Assembly: GCA_012064385.1 (NCBI GenBank)
Contig: QRDG01000137.1
Location: forward strand, 1 to 64,000
DNA: 64,000 nucleotides
Direction: 5' to 3'
Origin: Puccinellia tenuiflora
Lineage: Eukaryota; Streptophyta; Magnoliopsida; Poales; Poaceae
The notes below the pieces were generated by a model, which was given only the letters and a program-made list of their open reading frames with translations, had not been told where the DNA came from and searched no databases. This document shows positions 22,575-34,320 of the stretch, piece by piece. Made by a program: the position numbers and the translations under genes. Numbering within the stretch: position 1 is the stretch's first letter; each line of letters begins with the position of its first letter.

Positions 22575-23890
22575 ATGTCTTCTACTGAAAACACCAAGTT
22601 GTGTGACTTTACTATCACTAATAACAATGATTTCATATGCTCTCCAATTGCTCCACCCGCTACTAAAGCGGAATCTTATGAAATTAAACCTGCGTTGCTA
22701 AATCTTGTTATGAAAGAGCAATTTTCTGGTGCTAGTACTGATGATGCCGCCTCCCATTTAAATAACTTTGTTGAGTTATGTGATATGCAAAGTATAAAGA
22801 GGTAGAAAGTGACATCATAAAACTGAAACTTTTCCCTTTCTCTTTGAGCGGGAGAGCAAAAGAATGGTTATTGTCTTTGCCTAAAAATAGCATTGATTCT
22901 TGGATTAAATGCAAAGATGCTTTTATTGGAAAATATTATCCACCTGCTAAAATCATACAACTAAGGAGTAACATTATGAACTTTAGACAATTTGATAATG
23001 AACATGTTGCTCAAGCTTGGAAGAGAATGAAATCTATGGTTAAGAATTGTCCCACGCATGGATTAACTATGTGGATGGTTATCCAAACTTTTTATGCAGG
23101 TTTGAATTTTTCTTCAAGGAACCTTTTGGACTCGGCCGCGGGAGGCACCTTCATGTCCACAACATTAGGTGCAGCAACTAAACTCTTGGATGAGATAATG
23201 ACAAATTATTCACAATGCCACACCGAACGAGCTCCAAGTGGTAAGAAGGTAAATTCTGTCGAGGAAATCTCCTCTTTGAGTGATAAGGTTGATATGATTA
23301 TGTCTATGCTTGCTACCAATCAGTCCAATATTGATCCTAATAATGTTCCACTTGCTTCATTAATTGCCCAAGAAAAGGATCAAGTTGATGTTAATTTTCA
23401 TAATAGAAACAACTTCAACAATAATGCTTATCGAAATAATTTTGGTAGTAACAACTATAAGCCTTATCCTCCCAATAATGGCAACTTTTATGGTAATTCC
23501 TATGGTAATTCTTATAATCCTAATAAGAATGTGTCCTCTGATCTTGAAAATGTTTTAAAGGAATTTATCACTTCGCAAAAAGCTTTTAACAAAACTGTTG
23601 CAAAGAAGTTGGAAAAACTGGATAGTCTAGTCTCTAAAGTAGATGTTCTTGCTCATGATGTTGAAATTTTGAAAATTAGAACCACTCCAAATCAAGACAA
23701 ACATAATGAATCTTTAAATGCTATCTCTCTTCAAATTAATGAAAATGAAAGGATGATGGCTCTCTTGAAAGCTAGGTGGGCTAGAGAGGCTGAAGAAGCT
23801 AGAATTGCTGAAATGAATATGAAAACTGTTAAAGTTTATACTATCCAAACCACTAAAGAGGATCCTCCTACAAAAACTTGCTAAGACACC
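22575..23890 (+). pseudogene. Gag of element E
   Basis: It starts at ATG 22575 (MSSTENTKLCDF). A 1-base shift near 22795 breaks the frame; it resumes with a classical gag core (SGRAKEWLLSLPKNSIDSW, then AQAWKRMKSMVKNCP), followed by an Asn/Tyr-rich segment (NNFNNNAYRNNFGSNNY) and a coiled coil (KKLEKLDSLVSKVDVLAHDV). Another shift near 23878 separates it from protease. No zinc knuckle was seen. Confidence 0.85.
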
Positions 23891-24464
23891 GGATGCTAGT
23901 AAAATAAATCTTGCCTTTACCAAACACATTACCGATGCTCTTATCAAGGCTAGGGAAGAAAAACTAAAGCTTGAAACCTCTATCCCTAGGAAGTTAGAAG
24001 ATGGTTGGGAACCCACTATTAAGATGAAAATAAATGACTTTGATTGCAATGCTTTATGCGATCTTGGTGCAAGTGTTTCTGTTATGCCTAAAAGTTTCTA
24101 TAATATGCTTGATTTAAATCCTTTGGAAGAGTGCTATTTAAATGTTCATCTTGCTGATTGTTCTAAAAAGAAACCTTTGGGTAGAGTTGATGACGTCCTT
24201 ATTGATGTTAATGATAATTATGTTCCCGTTGATTTTATTGTTATGGATGTTGAGTGCAATGCTTCTTGTCCTATTATTTTGGGAAGACCGTTTTTGAGAA
24301 CTGTTGGTGCTATTATTGATATGAAAGAGGGAAATATAAGGTTTCAGTTCCCCCTTAAAAAAGGGATGGAAAACTTCCCTAGAAAGAGAAAGAAGTTTCC
24401 TTTTGAATCAATCATAAGGTCAAGCTATGCTCTTGATGTTGCAAAGGCCTCTGAAAAAACTTGA
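23884..24464 (+). CDS. Retroviral-type aspartic protease domain of element E
   Basis: In the downstream frame the sequence reads on from gag (AKTPDASKINLAFTKHITDA) to a protease with CDLGASVSVMPKSFYNML (DLGAS active-site form, typical of Athila-type elements) and CPIILGRPFLRTVGAIIDM. It ends at TGA 24462-24464. No RT follows. In the ancestral element it would be part of a gag-protease polyprotein; here the shift near 23878 uncouples it. Confidence 0.75.
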
Positions 24465-26586
24465 TATTTGGCATTGCGCCTAGCTAAAAGGCGTTAAAGA
24501 AAAGCGCTTGTTGGGAGGCAACCCATCTTTTATTTTCAGTTTGCTTTTTGATTTTCTTGAGTCATGAAGTTATTACCTCTGTAGCAACTTCATTGTATCT
24601 TTTTCTTTTGGTTTTTTGTGCCAAGTTTGGCCTCTAATGCATTGAAAGTGCGAGGTATTGTGTTGCTGTCCAAAAACAGATTCTGTGCGCTTGTTGCATG
24701 CAAATCCTAAAATCTCCAGAATTTTATATTTTTCTGATAATTTTTGAAAGCAAGCCTGATGCTTTTATCTATCTTTCATTAGTTTTAAGTTTTTGTATTT
24801 GAGCTGCAGAAGTGCCTCGAAAAATTCGATCTTTACAGACTATTCAGATTTTGACAGATTCTGCTTTTATTTTGTATTTGTCTCTTTACCATCGTCATAT
24901 GTGATACTCTAGGGGTAGAGTGCCACATTGAGGCTTATTAAACAGTAGCTAATGTTAATTGAAGTTGGTTTGCAATTTGTCATGAGTTGAACACATGTGC
25001 ATTTTAATTTATGAGCACTAACCCTCTAATCAAATTATGAGAAGTTTTGTGTGAAGGGAGTTTTTAAGTTCCAAAGGAGAGGAATATGAAGAAATCAAGG
25101 ATGGATCAGAGCTCAAGCTTGGGGATGCCCCCATGGCACCCCCTCTGAATATCAAGAACTATCAAGAGTCAAAGCTTGGGGATGCCCAAGGCATCCCCTA
25201 ATCTTCATCGACTATCATAAGGTCGTCTTCATTGAACTTCATTTTTATCACTTTACATATTATGTGCTATGCTTGGAGCGTCTTTTTACTTTCAGTTTTG
25301 TTTGTTTGTTTGCTAGTCATATCTTTGTTGTATCCTAGCTTTATTTGTGTGGGAGAGAGACACGCTCCGCTTTTTCGTTTGAATACTCCTTTGCTTCGCT
25401 TATATCTCTTTGAGTATTCTTAGCTACTGTCTGTTTTCTAGTAAGCTCTCGCTTTTACCTTTTATCTTGTTTAGAGCTGCTAGTTGTTAAGTTAAACTCT
25501 CTTGTTCTTCACTTATACTTGTTGGAGAGTTGTTGTTGAAAAATTGCTGAATTGTCAATGCGACAAAATGTTGTTTGTGTGATGATAGAATAAAATGAAA
25601 AGCAAGCATAGTTTTGTAGATCATGGTGTGGATACTTGATGCTTCTCAATTGTTTTGAGATGTTAAGTTGAATGCTTAAACTTGCTGGTTATTTGAGTGG
25701 AATTGATTAGTAAAGAAATATGGTTGAAAGCTTGAAATTGTGTGGTTTTTCACAGTTGTTAATTCATAGTGCTAATCTTTCCATCAAAAGAATTGTTTGA
25801 TCAACAAGGGAGACGGTGTAGAGTTTTTATGCTTATGACCGGTAAATGTCTTATGATTGTTCTGTTACCGGTTATTGTTAGATGTTTGTTTCAAACACCT
25901 TTTTTTTTTGCTAAGCCTAAAAATTCGTACTGAGTGTATGGTTCACTCCTGCATCCAATCCCCAAAGCCAAACTTTCTTGCCAGCTGAGTCCACCATATC
26001 TACCTATGCATGGTATTTCCTACCATTGCAAGTAAATTTCTCATGTGCTACCTTTAAAATTTCAAAATACTTCTGCTTTGTGCCTCTGTTTTTAAGCTCA
26101 TGAGGGAGCAGTAGAGAGCTAGATATAACTTGTGACGAGCGAGGTCATTTCCCCCCTTTCACCCGGTGTTGATGGATTACGTCTTCACTTGAATCATCCT
26201 GAGAGCAGCTTAAGCAAAAATATAAATATAACTCACAATTCTCCTCCGCGCAATGCAAATCTGAGAAATCAGCCCAAACATTGGACAGTGGTGAAACCAA
26301 GGAGAAAGAAGAGCGTACTCGCTCTTCTAAGAACCAGCTGCTCTCACAAGTCTAAAAACCTTGCTTGTCATGAGGGACTAGATAGTTTCTCTGTTGTGAA
26401 GTCGTTGACGAAAGCATGCATACCTCAAAAATCATTTTACTTCTGTTTTAAAAACCAAAAAGCGCACATGACTAATCCCTGCTTCCCTCTGCGAAGGGCC
26501 TTTCTTTTACTTTTAATGTTGAGTCAGTTTTCCCTTTTTCCTTCTATCTCCACAAAATCAAACATCTAGCATTGACCCTGGGTATC
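24465..26586 (+). other. Non-coding 3' region of element E, first part
   Basis: No pol sequence. Just after protease a structured phrase with GCGCC ... GGCG pairing (about 24475-24520, ending GTTGGGAGGCAACCC) is seen. Two near-duplicate phrases GCTTGGGGATGCCC at about 25119 and 25175 resemble the polypurine region before the 3' LTR. A 145-codon frame at 26132-26569 with a hydrophobic C-terminal stretch (RAFLLLLMLSQFSLF) may be a decayed envelope-like remnant, but this is unsupported. Confidence 0.55.
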
Positions 26587-28678
26587 TGTAACAGCCCTAG
26601 TTTGATACTGGAAAATACGAAGAATTTTTCCACTTTTTGCATTCTTGTTTGCATCATGGCATGCATTTGAAATTTGCTTCTCCTAACAATCAACACTTGG
26701 AAACACATTTAAAGTGGGGAAGCTAAACCTTCCCAAAACCTCCAACCCAAATGCAATGCTCAACTTGGCAGCAAACTAAAAGAACCTCCAAATTGTTCAG
26801 GAAGTTCCAATTTTACTTTTTATAACTAATTGTCAAAATTCAATTCTTGCCAAGCAAAGAACAAAAATGGAGAATTCAAATTGGTTCAATACAAACTCTA
26901 TTTTTGAAACCAAGCTAAACCTTTCAAAAATTCAAACTAAAATTATGGGGAGCTTCATTTATATGTTGGGAGCCTCCATGATTAAATTCATTATTTTTGG
27001 AAATGCTTAAGTGCTCCAAATAAATACAATTTGGAAATTATCTAAAATGACCTTATTCAAACCCTATGAACAAATGTTGTGTAAAACTTTTTATTTTGCC
27101 ACATCAAATTTTGTGGAGCCTTTAAAGGTCAAGGGGAGGCCACATGAATTTTTGCAGATTTTATAAAAAGGGGTTAATGCCTTATTTAAATCGCTAAATT
27201 TACTGCTGGACCTGTTTGCAATTAAAGAAATTGGAGCCAGGGGGTTTTCACTAAAAGCTCATCCCCTTCCTGTCGCCACAGTGCCGAGCGGCACTGGCGC
27301 CATGCCGAAGCGCCCATGCCGACGCACCCACTCGCGGTCGCCGTGCCCCCGTGGCCAAGATGCTCGCGACGAGTTCACCTGCTCCCCCGCGTCCCATTCC
27401 ACCCATTTTTTCCCTCTCAAACCCTAACCCTAGCTTTCCCCGACCGACGCCGCCCCGCTGCCGCTTGCCGTCGTATCGCCATCGTCCAAGTCCTTCCCGA
27501 GCAAATCGACGACCACAGGGAGCTCCGCCGTGACCTTCTCTCCCTCCACGCCCCAGGAATCGGTCCGGAAGGCCCGGAGCCGACGCGTTCATCCTCGACT
27601 TCTTCTACCGCGGCCGCCGCTCGCCGGGGTCGATTTCCGTCGTCGCCGTCCGCCCCTCGCCGCGCCGACCACGCCTACGTGCCCTAGGGTGAGCTTAGCT
27701 TCCCTCACGCGTTCCACCGCTCCCCCTCTCCCTCTCACCGCCGTTGGTCGCCGTACTTCATCGCCGCCCCGCCGTTGCCGTGCGCCCGGCCTAGCACCGG
27801 CCTGTCCGGCCTGAGGCCGGATGCCTCGGGCGGGTGCCCGGCCTGGCATCGGTCTGGGCCGGCACGAGGCCAGAGGCTTCGGGAGCGTGCCCGGCCTGGA
27901 TGCCCAGCCTGGGCCGGCCAAAGGCTGGCCGCTTCGGGCCACTGCCCGGCCTGGCCGGCTGAAGGCCGACCTGTCTGCCAGTTTGTTTTTCCTTTTTGTA
28001 AATAAAAGCAAAACAAAATAATTGATATCTATTTAAATAATGCTCCAATTTTATCAAATCAAATATCAAATTGCTCAGAAAAACAAACTCTACATGTTAG
28101 AATAATTGTAATGGTCTTTTGAATTTATATTCTTGCTATTTATTTAAGAATTCCTAAATTGGCATAAATAATACCTAGTTTGGAAAAAATCATAACTTGA
28201 GAAATAATTAACCAAAACTTGTGAATAAAATATCAAAGTGTCCAGCACTTCAAATGCTATCAAACCATCCTAATATCAAATCATGACAACAAATTTTCCT
28301 TTGATGTTATTCTTAAATTGATAAAGGAATTAAATTCAAATAATTATTTAATTCGCCAATTATTCATCGATAATTGGAAAATCACAAATGAGGTACCAAA
28401 ATTATCGGAAGAACAATACCCAACTAATCATGTCATGTTCATGCATATTAAAGCCACTTTGAGTAATTTATCAAATGTATAAACAACGTGGTCCCTAAGT
28501 TAAATAAGGGGTTGTTTCCAAATAATTGCACTAATTATTTGGCACTCCCTTTAATCTTGTTATTTAAATTATATGATGTTATCGTTGAATGAATTTGACA
28601 TACCATCATGATTGTGCATTGCACTTGTCTTCGTGTTATTTATTTTGTTCTTCTATGATTGTTTGGGTATCGATAGAT

Positions 28679-28750
28679 TCCGGAGTCGAGCGTTTCCTCG
28701 CCTATCCCGACGATCCGTACTACACGCCACGACAACAAGGCAAGAGATAA
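28679..28750 (+). other. Exon-like block 1 in J (24 codons, ends in TAA)
   Basis: After ...CGATAG the frame reads SGVERFLAYPDDPYYTPRQQ and ends GKR-stop. The inverted copy (63883-63812) has the same length, phase and stop position, with SGVEVPPQYLDNQRDQYYQQ then GKN-stop. No function is assigned. Confidence 0.45.
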
Positions 28751-29935
28751 CCTAACCATCTTGGCATATAGCATCCTATTGTTTATACAAGTATTTTATC
28801 CACCATAATATTGCATGCGATTCCAATATCATCTTTTGATCAAGATATAGAGTATCCTATGATATGCATTGTCCCCCTAAACCATCACATGTTTCCCCTC
28901 CTATGAACCATAGGTTTGAGGTGTTGGCCGGAGACAAAGATATAATTGTTGTTCATATGCTTAGCTATGCTTAGCCATGCTTAGTCAAATGCTTTATGGT
29001 CCGGTGATTTATTTCCATTATTATGAAATTGATGGAATGTTCGGACATGGTGGTTACTTGTGTTAAATAATAAAATGCTAAAAGGCTTGGATGAGTTTCC
29101 ATCGGGGGTGGTGTTTTGCCTCATTCTTGTCGCCTAGGCTGAGAGTGCTTTTAGCTAGAACCAAGAACCGAGCGTGCTTCCAACGGTGGGGGTATGGGCC
29201 CCTTACTAACCGAATAATTTGTGCGGGCGTATCCAAGGGTCCTCTAGTTTGCTATTTCCTGTTGCGTGTGAGTGTGTGGGTGGAAAAGAAACGATGAGGA
29301 TGGTGGTGTTTAGGATGTGGCGATGGGGGCAGGGGCTGAAATAGGCTGGGTAAACTTGTGCTATCGCCACGATGACCCTTGGATAGTCTCATACATTGTA
29401 AAGGTTTAACCACGCCCGCCCTGCCGGCTTTCCCCGGAAGAGAGCTAATTGTACAGGCAAGGGGTCGGACGGTACCGGTGGGTAAATTAGTACACCCCTG
29501 CAGGGTTCAATCTTTTCGAAAAGCCGTGTCCACGATTATGGACAAATCTTGGGAAAGGCGGATTAGCTCATAGAAAACATGAACATAATTAATTAATTTG
29601 GCAGCTAGAGGTTGCAACACAACATGTGGTAAAAGGTTCATTTCCTCGAGGGTGATTCGAGGGAGTTCCTTGGTGGAGATGAGAGGTTCTGGTTACAAGT
29701 TCGTTCAATAAGAACCGAAGATGAAAGTTTACTCTCTTATCCATTTTATGAAAAATACTCTGAGTAGTCGCTGCCATGGGTCGTTCATGTCTTTTTAAAT
29801 GAAAACTAGCTTTATGGAAAATAACTACTATACAGCTTTAGAGCCTCCGTCGTCATTGGGCCTATATCGCCCTACTAAACTTGCGAGTACGTCGTACTCA
29901 GTCTCTCTTTGCTGCTTGTATAATTTGTTTCAGAG

Positions 29936-29986
29936 GAGGACGACACCGAGCAGACAGGTGGTTTCTTCTTGGACATCGACGAGTAG
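29936..29986 (+). other. Exon-like block 2 in J (17 codons, ends in TAG)
   Basis: A splice-acceptor-like TTTGTTTCAG precedes the frame EDDTEQTGGFFLDIDE-stop (after a leading E). The inverted copy (62614-62564) reads EDATELEGGFYVDFDE-stop in the same position and phase. About 70 bases downstream of the stop are nearly identical between copies. Confidence 0.45.
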
Positions 29987-30422
29987 TTCGGGGTTCCCAG
30001 GTGGCAGCTTGGGACGTCCTGGAACAGGCTGGCACGGGATGTTTATCTGTAGGCCTCTTAGGCCATATTTTCGATCTTGTTGTTAGACAACACTACTTCG
30101 CTTCCGCATGATGTAATGATGGGTCTGTGACCCCTGTGTGTGATTTGTATCTTTCTCATATATGAGTTGCCATATGATCTCTTTGTTTCATAGAGTCTGT
30201 GATGTGCCAGTTGTTCCGCAGTCTTCATCTCTTTATTATGCATGATAGCTATGTCTGAGCTTATGGCATGATCGAAGTGTTGTGTTGCCGATGATCCATT
30301 CCGAGCACGCCTGCCAAAGGTTTTGGCCTGGGATTGGTAACCCCAGTAACCTTCGATTGTGTAGCATGACCGGTTGCACATAGCGTCATTGTATAGTTCT
30401 GGGGTCGGGGCGCTACAGTATC

Positions 30423-30834
30423 GTTGAGCATATTACATTATCAAGATTAAACATGAATCTTTATATTGACTTTATCTATAAGATAAGCCGTTGGAAGTTG
30501 AAGCTCTTTGCTAATGCTTACATCTTCCTTTGTGTTGATTCTCAAACACTTTTTTCATGGAATTATTATCCTTGTGAATTAGTCAAATATGTTGATCACA
30601 TTGTTTTCATGTCTTTGACATACTATTTATGAAAGGTTTTGCTTGGATGATTCAACTTGTTTATTCATTGCTTCCTTGCTATCAATTATAGACAATTGTT
30701 TTGTATCTCTTCATTCACATCCTTTGATTTGCATCACTATCTTGATCAAGAATGTGTTGGTCGCATGTCTCATCAAAAATTATTTGTTATCACTTACCTA
30801 CTTGAGGACGAGTAGGAGTTAAGCTTGGGGATGC
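30423..30834 (+). other. Non-coding 3' region of element E, second part, with polypurine tract
   Basis: AT-rich sequence without a gene. It ends in GGAGTTAAGCTTGGGGATGC (30815-30834), the likely polypurine tract before the 3' LTR. Confidence 0.65.
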
Positions 30835-32425
30835 TGATACGTCTCAAACGTATCTATAATTTGAGTGATCCATGCTAGTTTTGTGATATTGTCACATGTT
30901 TTTACTGTCATTTATATCATTTTTATGCATTTTGTCGGACTAACCTATTGACAAGATGCCAAGTGCCAGTTCCCTGTTTTTGCTGTCTTTTTTGTTTCAG
31001 AAATTTACTTCTGGAAATATTCTCGGAATTGGATGAAAATTTACGGAGAATTTTTATTTGCCACGACGAAGTACCAGTCCGAAGGAGAGTCAGAGGGGAG
31101 GCCCACAGGGCAGAGGCGCCCCCTGCAGCGGCCTGGGGGTCACCCGCGGGTGGGGCCTGCCCCTGCCCGTGGGACCTCACCTCGGCCCCCTCCAACGCCT
31201 ATAAATTTCCTTTTACCCTAAAAACGTCGAGGCGGCCATTATTTTTCGGAAACTCGACACCGACGCGCCGTCACCGAAAACCCTAGTTCGGGGTCCAATC
31301 TGAAGCTGATCCCGGCACTCTGCCGGAGGGGAGATCGATCCCGGAGGGCTCTTCATCGTCATGCCTTCCTCCGGGATGATTTGTGAGTAGTCTCACCTTA
31401 GACTACGGGTCCATGGCAGTAGCTAGTTGGTAGTCTCTCTCTCTTGTGCTTCATGTCTTATGATCTTGTGAGCTGCCTAACATGATCAAGATCGATTATT
31501 GTAATGCTATGTGATGTGTTTGCTGGGATCCGATGGATTATGAAGTTATGTTCAGATTGTGCATGATTCTTATATGAGTAATTTATGTTCTTGCATGCTC
31601 TCCGATGTGCGTAGTTACTTTGGCCAAGTGATTGTGTGTATCTCCAAGAGAGGGTATTTATGCTAGATAGTGGGTTCATGCCCCCTTTTGTTCCTGGGCA
31701 CGAGTGACAGAAACGTCTAAGGGCGAGGGTGTGCTGTTGCTACTAAGGGTAAAACAGCGGTGTTAATGTCTCTTTTGATATTAGTATTGCTTACTTCATG
31801 CACTTTACTTAATGCAATTATCTGTTGCTGGCAACTTACTACCGTTGGGTGATAGGCTGGATAGCGATCCCACAGTGGACTTTTTAGACAAAGACGCAGT
31901 TGGACTCAACGGTCTTTGTTCCTTGTCGTGATGCCTACATAAATATTATCATGTCCTTTTTGTCATAGCTAAATTGGGTTTGTGTCATGATCTTGTCAAT
32001 TGCCTAGCTGTAATTCGTTCACCCATCACATGCATATTTTATTTACTTGAGAGACTCCACTAGTGAACCCATGGACCCCGGTCCATCTTTTTACATTGTT
32101 TACAACCTCATTTACTTGCTTTTAATCATCATTACTCCTATGGTCATTTTTCATATTTCATCATACAATTAACCGCTTTGTTTTCTGCGAGACCGGAAAG
32201 ATTGACAACCTTTCCGCCGTTGGGGGCAAAGTATTTTGGTTGAGTGTGTGCAGGTCCACGTCTGTTGAAGGTCAAGCACCAGAGATCTTCAACATTCACC
32301 TCGTTGTTGATTTCAAAGTCCTACTGGTTCAATAAACCTCGGTTCGTTAAATGAGGGAAAACTGCTACTAGCTGCAATTCCGCCTTCGCTTGGGGCACCG
32401 CCCAACTTATTTTAATACAGCAGCA
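30835..32425 (+). repeat. 3' LTR of element E
   Basis: A 1,591-bp LTR from TGATACGTCTCAAACGTATC to TACAGCAGCA. A TATA-like CTATAAAT lies near 31199. Its last ~320 bases match the 5' remnant. Confidence 0.88.
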
Positions 32426-33346
32426 CTCCCCAGCTCCCTCCTTCTCCGCGGCTGGTCGGCGGTCCTCTTGCGGTGCCGCAACTCGTCGCTATTCTGATCT
32501 GGACATCTGAGTCCGACCGATTACTGTCGCCACCGTTCTGTCCTTTTGCTGTCGCTATTGTTCCCCATCCTCTTGGCCTCCTCATGGCCGTGGTCGTCGC
32601 TCTCTGGTCACCACTACCGCCGCGACCCCGTCTTTGGCTGCCGACCGACCGTTGTTGCTCCTGCGGCGGGGGGGACCAAGATCCACGGTGGTGTGTAGCA
32701 TCGGAGTGGTCCTTAGCCATTCCCCTTCGACACGCCTACAGAGAACTGACATAGTGACCTATTCATATCTTCATTCATCTTGTGAAATTATACATACACC
32801 AACACAACACACTTGCTAACTATGCCTGCCTATCTACTTGTCCATTACCAGTGTATCTTGTTGTACTGTCTTTGCAATACAGCGAGCAAAGCACTAGTGT
32901 ATGCTCTTGTTACAATGTTGTAGTATCCTTCCTTCCTTGTAGATGTGGCTAAAACATCACACCTAATGTGTTGTTGCTGCTACATGACTAGTGGTTGTGT
33001 GGTAGTAGTGGCTTATCAGGAGGAGCTTGGTTTGAATTCTTGAGAGATATATTTATGAATGTTTGCAGGTACCCATGAGGCCCATGAGATTGCCGGAACG
33101 TCGATTAACTTCTGTTCCGGCAAATTTCGGGTACTCCACATGTCCTCTTTTTAGCAAAGGTCATGCCGAAATTTTCTGTGAATATTGGTATGACTTCTGC
33201 TAAAAATAGGACATATTTTTTATGAGTTTAAATAGACAATTTGGATTTTGCATGTTTAAGTGAACTTTAATTATAGATTTATTATATATTGTGTAGTGAG
33301 TTATTTTGCTCTAATGATTATTTTATTATGTATAGTTTTGCACGAT
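32426..33346 (+). other. CACTA interior left of the AP2-like gene
   Basis: No gene is certain. A GC-rich part (32426-32740) is followed by AT-rich sequence. Near 33068 a TTTGCAG acceptor-like site precedes a short ATG frame (MRPMRLPERRLTSVPANFGY, about 33076-33190) that could be an exon. Confidence 0.4.
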
Positions 33347-33916
33347 ATGTCTCGGTATACTGGTGTGCGGGAAAAAGTTAGGAGTGATGGGAGCCGTATG
33401 TATGGATGTCAGATCCATATTGATGGGATCAAGCGCTGGGTTGGCCACTGGCCGTGCGAGGAGCAGGCGGCGCGCACCTACGATTATTTTGTCATCCAGG
33501 AGTATGGGCATCATGCGTGGAAAAAGCTCAACTTCCACGCGGCTCCTCACCGCGCGGTCGATCTCGCGCCACCAGGAATTAGACACTTCACCAAGTCTAT
33601 GGAGAAGGAGCACCGCAGGGCCGAGGAGCAGATCGCACGGCGCAACGCCCGTCCCAAGGACGACCCGTTCGTGAGGAGTCTCATGGAGGACCCGGATCTG
33701 CTGGCGTATCAGTACGAGATGTTTGGGTCACAGGACGCCGGTGCGTGTCCTTCCCACGGCGCCGCTCCTTCCCAGGTGAAGGAGGAGAGTTTCAGCTGGG
33801 ATGAGGAGGAGTTCGATATGTCAGATGACAGGTTCTGGGAGAACGTAGCCAAGTTAGCCGAGGATGATGAGGCCAAAGAGGCCGAAGAGGCCTCCAAGAA
33901 GGCCAGGGGTGGCTAG
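33347..33916 (+). CDS. AP2/ERF-like protein encoded in the CACTA element, 189 aa
   Basis: The ATG at 33347 is chosen because the protein then starts directly at the domain (MSRYTGVREK); the longer frame from 33260 would add a hydrophobic leader that looks like translated AT-rich intron. Residues about 4-64 follow the AP2/ERF DNA-binding pattern: YTGVR, then YGCQIHIDGIKRWVGHW, EEQAARTYDYFVIQEYG and the final KLNF. The domain is divergent: the usual Trp-Ala-Ala-Glu-Ile strand is replaced by YGCQIH. The rest is charged, with an Arg/Glu helix (MEKEHRRAEEQIARRNARP) and an acidic Asp/Glu-rich C-terminus with WDEEEFDMSDDRFWENVAKL. It may be a captured host regulator or an old CACTA gene. Codon use is GC-rich against AT-rich flanks. 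Confidence 0.65.
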   Translation: MSRYTGVREKVRSDGSRMYGCQIHIDGIKRWVGHWPCEEQAARTYDYFVIQEYGHHAWKKLNFHAAPHRAVDLAPPGIRHFTKSMEKEHRRAEEQIARRNARPKDDPFVRSLMEDPDLLAYQYEMFGSQDAGACPSHGAAPSQVKEESFSWDEEEFDMSDDRFWENVAKLAEDDEAKEAEEASKKARGG

Positions 33917-34320
33917 CTAGATGATCGAGCACTTATCGTATTACAGTTGATGTTTAGACTGTTCAATATAATATGCAACTTATTGTATTAGAGCTTATGT
34001 TTAGGCTATTTTGTGTCTACTATGATCTAAACTTAATATGTGTTTAATATATGCTTCGTATTCGAGTTTATGATGTGTTATGCACGGTCGTGAATTGACA
34101 AAGCCGATGATTTAAACTATGCCACGGTAAAGGCAAGGAGAGTGTCTACAATGCCTTGTAGTGTATACAATTGGAGTGTTTTATTAATATATGGTCTTGT
34201 AGACACTCTTTTTGCCTTGTTTTGCATGGCAATGATATATGAGGCTTTCCATTGTTGATGTAGTGTAGTTATCTATTGTGTTATGCATGGTTTATCTTTG
34301 TTTTGTTTTTTTCTCGGAAT

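Larger units (their letters stand above)
26587..30417 (+). mobile_element. J: 3,831-bp LTR-like insertion, possible solo LTR of a large-LTR element
   Basis: The ends are TGTAACAGCCC and GGGGCGCTACA (TG...CA, imperfect 11-bp inverted repeat). The exact 5-bp duplication GTATC flanks it (26582-26586 and 30418-30422). These are marks of an LTR retrotransposon end pair, and the absence of gag or pol suggests a solo LTR of a large-LTR (LARD-type, perhaps Sukkula-like) family. A second, inverted copy begins at 62126. A GC-rich section lies at about 27280-27980 and ends in CCGGCC-rich units. Exon-like blocks conserved with the second copy are listed separately. Everything else appears non-coding. Confidence 0.75.
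22051..32425 (+). mobile_element. Athila-clade gypsy element E (Sabrina-like), without RT or integrase
   Basis: It starts in a truncated 5' LTR (22051-22380; the left part was displaced by insertion C), followed by a tRNA-Asp-type primer site, gag, protease and about 2.5 kb of sequence without pol, and ends in a full 3' LTR (30835-32425). Lack of RT and integrase fits non-autonomous Athila-clade families of Triticeae. J (26587-30417) is a secondary insertion. Right of the element the sequence is that of the CACTA transposon. Confidence 0.82.

Noticed and set aside
26132..26569. 145-codon frame in element E as an envelope gene
   Set aside because: It has a hydrophobic C-terminal stretch but no signal peptide or known envelope motif; left as a note within the non-coding region.
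27251..28069. Several overlapping open frames on both strands in the GC-rich part of J
   Set aside because: All frames are open because of high GC content; no motif, and none keeps its frame in the second copy as far as visible.
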